Origin: UBA11222 sp049323435 | Lineage (GTDB): Bacteria; Pseudomonadota; Alphaproteobacteria; UBA11222 | Reading direction: 5' to 3' | DNA: 64,000 nt | Assembly: GCA_049323435.1 (NCBI GenBank) | Contig: JBMOMX010000037.1 | Location: 13,033-77,032 of the forward strand | Shown here: in pieces, positions 59,003 through 64,000 of the stretch | Layout of the letters: each line of letters opens with the position of its first letter | Numbering within the stretch: the first letter of the stretch is position 1 | Made by a program: the position numbers and the translations under genes | Notes under the pieces: generated by a model | Databases searched by the model: none | What the model was told of the DNA's origin: nothing | The model's input: the letters and a program-made list of their open reading frames with translations, nothing else

Positions 59003-60151
59003 ATGAAATTCACCATTGAAAGAACAGTTCTGTTGCGTGCGTTAGGCCATGTGCAAAGCATTGTGGAACGGCGCACCACGATCCCTATTCTCTCCAACAT
59101 CTTGATGCAGGCCCAGGACGCGCGGCTTTTTCTGACGGCAACCGATCTGGATATTTCGGTGCGTGAAGCGTCGGACGCCGCGATTACGCAGCCGGGGCAA
59201 ATCACGGTTTCGGCCCATACGCTGCATGATATTGTACGCAAACTGCCCGAAGGCGCGCGGGTTGAAATCGCACTTGATCCGGAAAATGGCCGGCTTTCAC
59301 TCAAGGCGGGGCGCTCGCAATTTTATCTGGCCACCCTGCCTGCGGCGGATTTTCCGGCCATTGATGCAGCGCCCGCAGCGGGGGCCGGCGATGCCTCCGG
59401 CGGGGCCACGCAGTTCATCATTGCCGCCGGGGATCTGAAGCGTCTGGTGGATAAAACGCGCTTTGCCATATCGACGGAGGAAACCCGCTATTATCTGAAC
59501 GGCATCTATCTGCATGTGGCGAAGACGTCAGGCATCAGCATGCTGCGCGCGGTGGCGACGGATGGGCACCGGCTGGCGCGCGTGGAACTGCCGGCCCCCA
59601 GCGGCGCCGATACGCTTCCGGGAATTATTCTGCCGCGAAAGGCGGTGCTGGAATTACGCAAACTGATTGACGATGTGACAGGTGACGTGTCGGTCAGTGC
59701 AAACGCCGCCAAAATCCGGTTTGCATTCGATCAGGTGACCCTCAGCACGAAACTGATTGACGGCACATTCCCGGATTATACGCGGGTTATTCCCACGGCC
59801 AATGACAAGATGATGGAAGTGCCCAATCAGCAATTGCGCCAGGCGGTGGACCGGGTTGCGACTATTTCATCGGAAAAATCGCGCGCCGTAAAAGTCAATC
59901 TGGCGTCCAATCAGATGACCGTATCGGTTAAAAATCCCGATCAGGGCAGCGCAGCCGAGGAACTTGCCGTAAACTATTCCGCCACGCCGATCGAGATTGG
60001 ATTCAACGCCCGCTATCTGCTGGATGTCGCGGACCAGATAGATGGCGAAAATGCGATCTTTGAATTTTTTGACGCGCATTCGCCGGCCCTGGTGCGCGAT
60101 AGCGGGGATGATTCAGCGCAATATGTGCTGATGCCCATGCGCGTTGCCTGA
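59003..60151 (+). CDS. dnaN: DNA polymerase III subunit beta (sliding clamp)
   Basis: 382 residues, three clamp domains: MKFTIERTVLLRALGHVQSI, VERRTTIPILSNILMQAQ, KTRFAISTEETRYYLNGIYL, LRAVATDGHRLARVELP and the C-terminal QYVLMPMRV. ATG 59003 is chosen because all homologues begin MKFTI-like; the longer frame upstream is the dnaA-dnaN spacer. That 190-base spacer has a GATTC (GANTC) near 58902, a potential CcrM/GcrA site. Confidence 0.97.
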   Translation: MKFTIERTVLLRALGHVQSIVERRTTIPILSNILMQAQDARLFLTATDLDISVREASDAAITQPGQITVSAHTLHDIVRKLPEGARVEIALDPENGRLSLKAGRSQFYLATLPAADFPAIDAAPAAGAGDASGGATQFIIAAGDLKRLVDKTRFAISTEETRYYLNGIYLHVAKTSGISMLRAVATDGHRLARVELPAPSGADTLPGIILPRKAVLELRKLIDDVTGDVSVSANAAKIRFAFDQVTLSTKLIDGTFPDYTRVIPTANDKMMEVPNQQLRQAVDRVATISSEKSRAVKVNLASNQMTVSVKNPDQGSAAEELAVNYSATPIEIGFNARYLLDVADQIDGENAIFEFFDAHSPALVRDSGDDSAQYVLMPMRVA

Positions 60152-60214
60152 GGCGCGGCATATGCGCGCCACCCCCGGCCGCACCATGTGCCCGGACAAG
60201 AGATAGTGCATTCC

Positions 60215-61414
60215 ATGCTAGCGCAAACTGTTTCGCCACAGACACCAGGCCGCGGCCCTGCGGTTGCGGTGCGCTGGCTGAGCGTGAGCGATTTTCGCTG
60301 TTATACGCAGGCGCGGCTTGATCTTGACGGCCGGCCGGTGGTGCTGACGGGTGAAAATGGCGCGGGTAAAACCAATTTGCTGGAGGCGCTGTCTTTTCTG
60401 GCGCCGGGGCGGGGTCTGCGCTGGGCACGGCTCAGTGAAATTACCCGCGCCGGGGCGCCGTCCCAGGCATGGGCGGTGGCGGCGGGCCTTGATGCCCCGC
60501 ATCTGTCGCCCGTACCGCTTCGCATCAGCACCGGCATCGCGCCCGATGCCGGACAGGCCCTGGAACGGCGCGTGGTGCGCATTGATGGTGTGACCCAGAC
60601 CTCCAATGCGATATTGTCGCAGCTGCTGGCCATGGTCTGGCTGACGCCTGATATGGACCGCCTGTTCCCCGGCGGCGCCAGCGGACGGCGGCAGTTTTTC
60701 GACCGGCTGACGCTGGGCTTTGACGCCGGGCATGGCGCGCGGCTGAACGCCTATGAGCGCGCGCGCCAGGAACGCAGCCGCCTGTTGCGCGATGAATTGA
60801 GCGGGCGGCGCGCAGATCCAGCCTGGCTGGAGGCGCTGGAGGCTTTGATGGCCGAACACGGGGTTGCAGTGGCGGCAAGCCGCGTTGAGGCCCTGCAACG
60901 GCTGACCCAGGCGCTGGAAGCCGGGGCCGGACCGTTTCCGCACGCGCTGCTGGCGCTGGATGGGTTGCTGGAAGAACAGCTTTTCAAGGATGCAGCGGTC
61001 GATGTCGAGGACCGTTTCCGCGCCGTGCTGGCATCGGGCCGCCGCCGCGACAAAGAGGCGGGACGCGCGCTTGAAGGGCCGCACCGCAGCGATCTGCTGG
61101 TCTGGCATGGCGAAACCATGATGCCTGCCGGCGATTGCTCGACGGGTCAGCAAAAGGCGTTGCTGATCGCCATTGTGCTGGCCCATGCGCGCCTGCTGGC
61201 GGATGCGGGGGCAACGCCGGTGCTGCTGCTGGACGAGGTGGTGGCGCATCTTGACGCGCGGCGCCGGGCGGCGCTGTTTGACGCACTGACGGAATTGGGG
61301 GCGCAGGCCTGGATGACCGGCACGGACAGTGTTCTGTTCGACGCATTGGGGACGCGGGCGCAATATTTTACGGTAATGGGTGGCGCGGTGCAGGACATCG
61401 GCTGCCATCCCTAA
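60215..61414 (+). CDS. recF: DNA replication and repair protein RecF
   Basis: 399 residues. SMC-like ATPase: WLSVSDFRCYTQARLDLDGR, Walker A GENGAGKTNLLEAL (46-59), signature region CSTGQQKALLIAIVLAHARL and Walker B VLLLDEVVAHLD. It loads RecA at gaps. ATG 60215 is preferred to a GTG 27 bases earlier. The spacing to dnaN (63 bases) and gyrB (24 bases) fits one operon. Confidence 0.94.
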   Translation: MLAQTVSPQTPGRGPAVAVRWLSVSDFRCYTQARLDLDGRPVVLTGENGAGKTNLLEALSFLAPGRGLRWARLSEITRAGAPSQAWAVAAGLDAPHLSPVPLRISTGIAPDAGQALERRVVRIDGVTQTSNAILSQLLAMVWLTPDMDRLFPGGASGRRQFFDRLTLGFDAGHGARLNAYERARQERSRLLRDELSGRRADPAWLEALEALMAEHGVAVAASRVEALQRLTQALEAGAGPFPHALLALDGLLEEQLFKDAAVDVEDRFRAVLASGRRRDKEAGRALEGPHRSDLLVWHGETMMPAGDCSTGQQKALLIAIVLAHARLLADAGATPVLLLDEVVAHLDARRRAALFDALTELGAQAWMTGTDSVLFDALGTRAQYFTVMGGAVQDIGCHP

Positions 61415-61438
61415 ACGGAAGCATGAGGCGAATTTAGA

Positions 61439-63877
<2,439 letters not shown>

Positions 63878-63935
63878 AGCAATTTGTGACTTGATTGAAT
63901 CGGCCCCTTTGGCATCTCACTGACCCCCACCCCGG

Positions 63936-64000
63936 CCCTCCCCCTTTCAGGGGGAGGGAGGCGTTGCGTCCAGCGTTCCCTCTCCTTGGAAAGGGGAGGG
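63936..64000. repeat. pair of GC-rich hairpins at the right edge
   Basis: CCCTCCCCCT-TTC-AGGGGGAGGG (63936-63958) is a perfect 10-bp stem, and CCCTCTCCTT-GGA-AAGGGGAGGG (63978-64000) is a second stem with one mismatch. Two related units spaced by 19 bases follow gyrB. They may terminate the operon and probably belong to a genome-wide repeat. The window ends inside or just after the second unit. Confidence 0.7.

Overview
This window is chromosomal DNA of an alphaproteobacterium. Several things point there. A GcrA cell-cycle regulator gene is present (16.4-16.9 kb). The order miaB-phoH-//-ybeY-CBS protein-lnt-XRE regulator-metK-trmB is the usual alphaproteobacterial one. ccmAB lies next to acnA, and the right end carries rpsT-rhodanese-dnaA-dnaN-recF-gyrB. 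I cannot assign a family from the sequence alone. No tRNA, rRNA or CRISPR array was seen.

Layout. 0-1.2 kb: the 3' end of a large protein cut by the window edge, then a decayed IS3-type transposase, probably the margin of a genomic island. 1.2-4.2 kb: ETF-quinone oxidoreductase and a nitronate monooxygenase-like flavoprotein. 4.2-14.2 kb: the RNA-processing, envelope and SAM block on the minus strand, broken between phoH and ybeY by about 1.9 kb of accessory DNA (gene remnant, HigBA toxin-antitoxin pair, an orphan phoH tail, a secreted GlcG/HbpS protein). 14.3-19.3 kb: mutarotase-like protein, secreted nuclease, a MITE-like element, gcrA, an ABC permease and ccmBA. 19.4-30.8 kb: aconitase, a beta-propeller protein, Hsp20, an AGE epimerase, a radical SAM protein, two selenodomain-type transferases, moaB, a lytic transglycosylase and a family-4/5 uracil-DNA glycosylase.

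31-46 kb is the accessory and catabolic part. It holds a Rieske ring-hydroxylating oxygenase (alpha, beta) with an unrecognised 82-residue protein and an SDR dehydrogenase, a crotonase-fold protein that seems to lack both catalytic glutamates, a DUF169 protein, twin SDRs, a LigB-type extradiol dioxygenase, an acyl-CoA dehydrogenase homologue without the usual C-terminal glutamate motif, and a DUF1329 protein. Together they look like an uncharacterised aromatic or polycyclic catabolic route. Interleaved are an RHH-plus-membrane-protein gene pair, a RelE/XRE toxin-antitoxin pair, a two-gene cassette bracketed by REP-like palindromes, a pRiA4b ORF-3-like gene, and a second toxin-antitoxin pair whose toxin is frameshifted.

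46-64 kb: a GldA/GldF/GldG/DUF4340 ABC export operon, fabI-aroC-thioesterase, a divergent FecR/outer-membrane porin pair, an HPP membrane protein, rpsT, an AT-rich 470-bp gap, then rhodanese, dnaA, dnaN, recF and gyrB. Two families of palindromic intergenic repeats recur (16.08 and 50.72 kb; 30.5, 36.1 and 63.94 kb).
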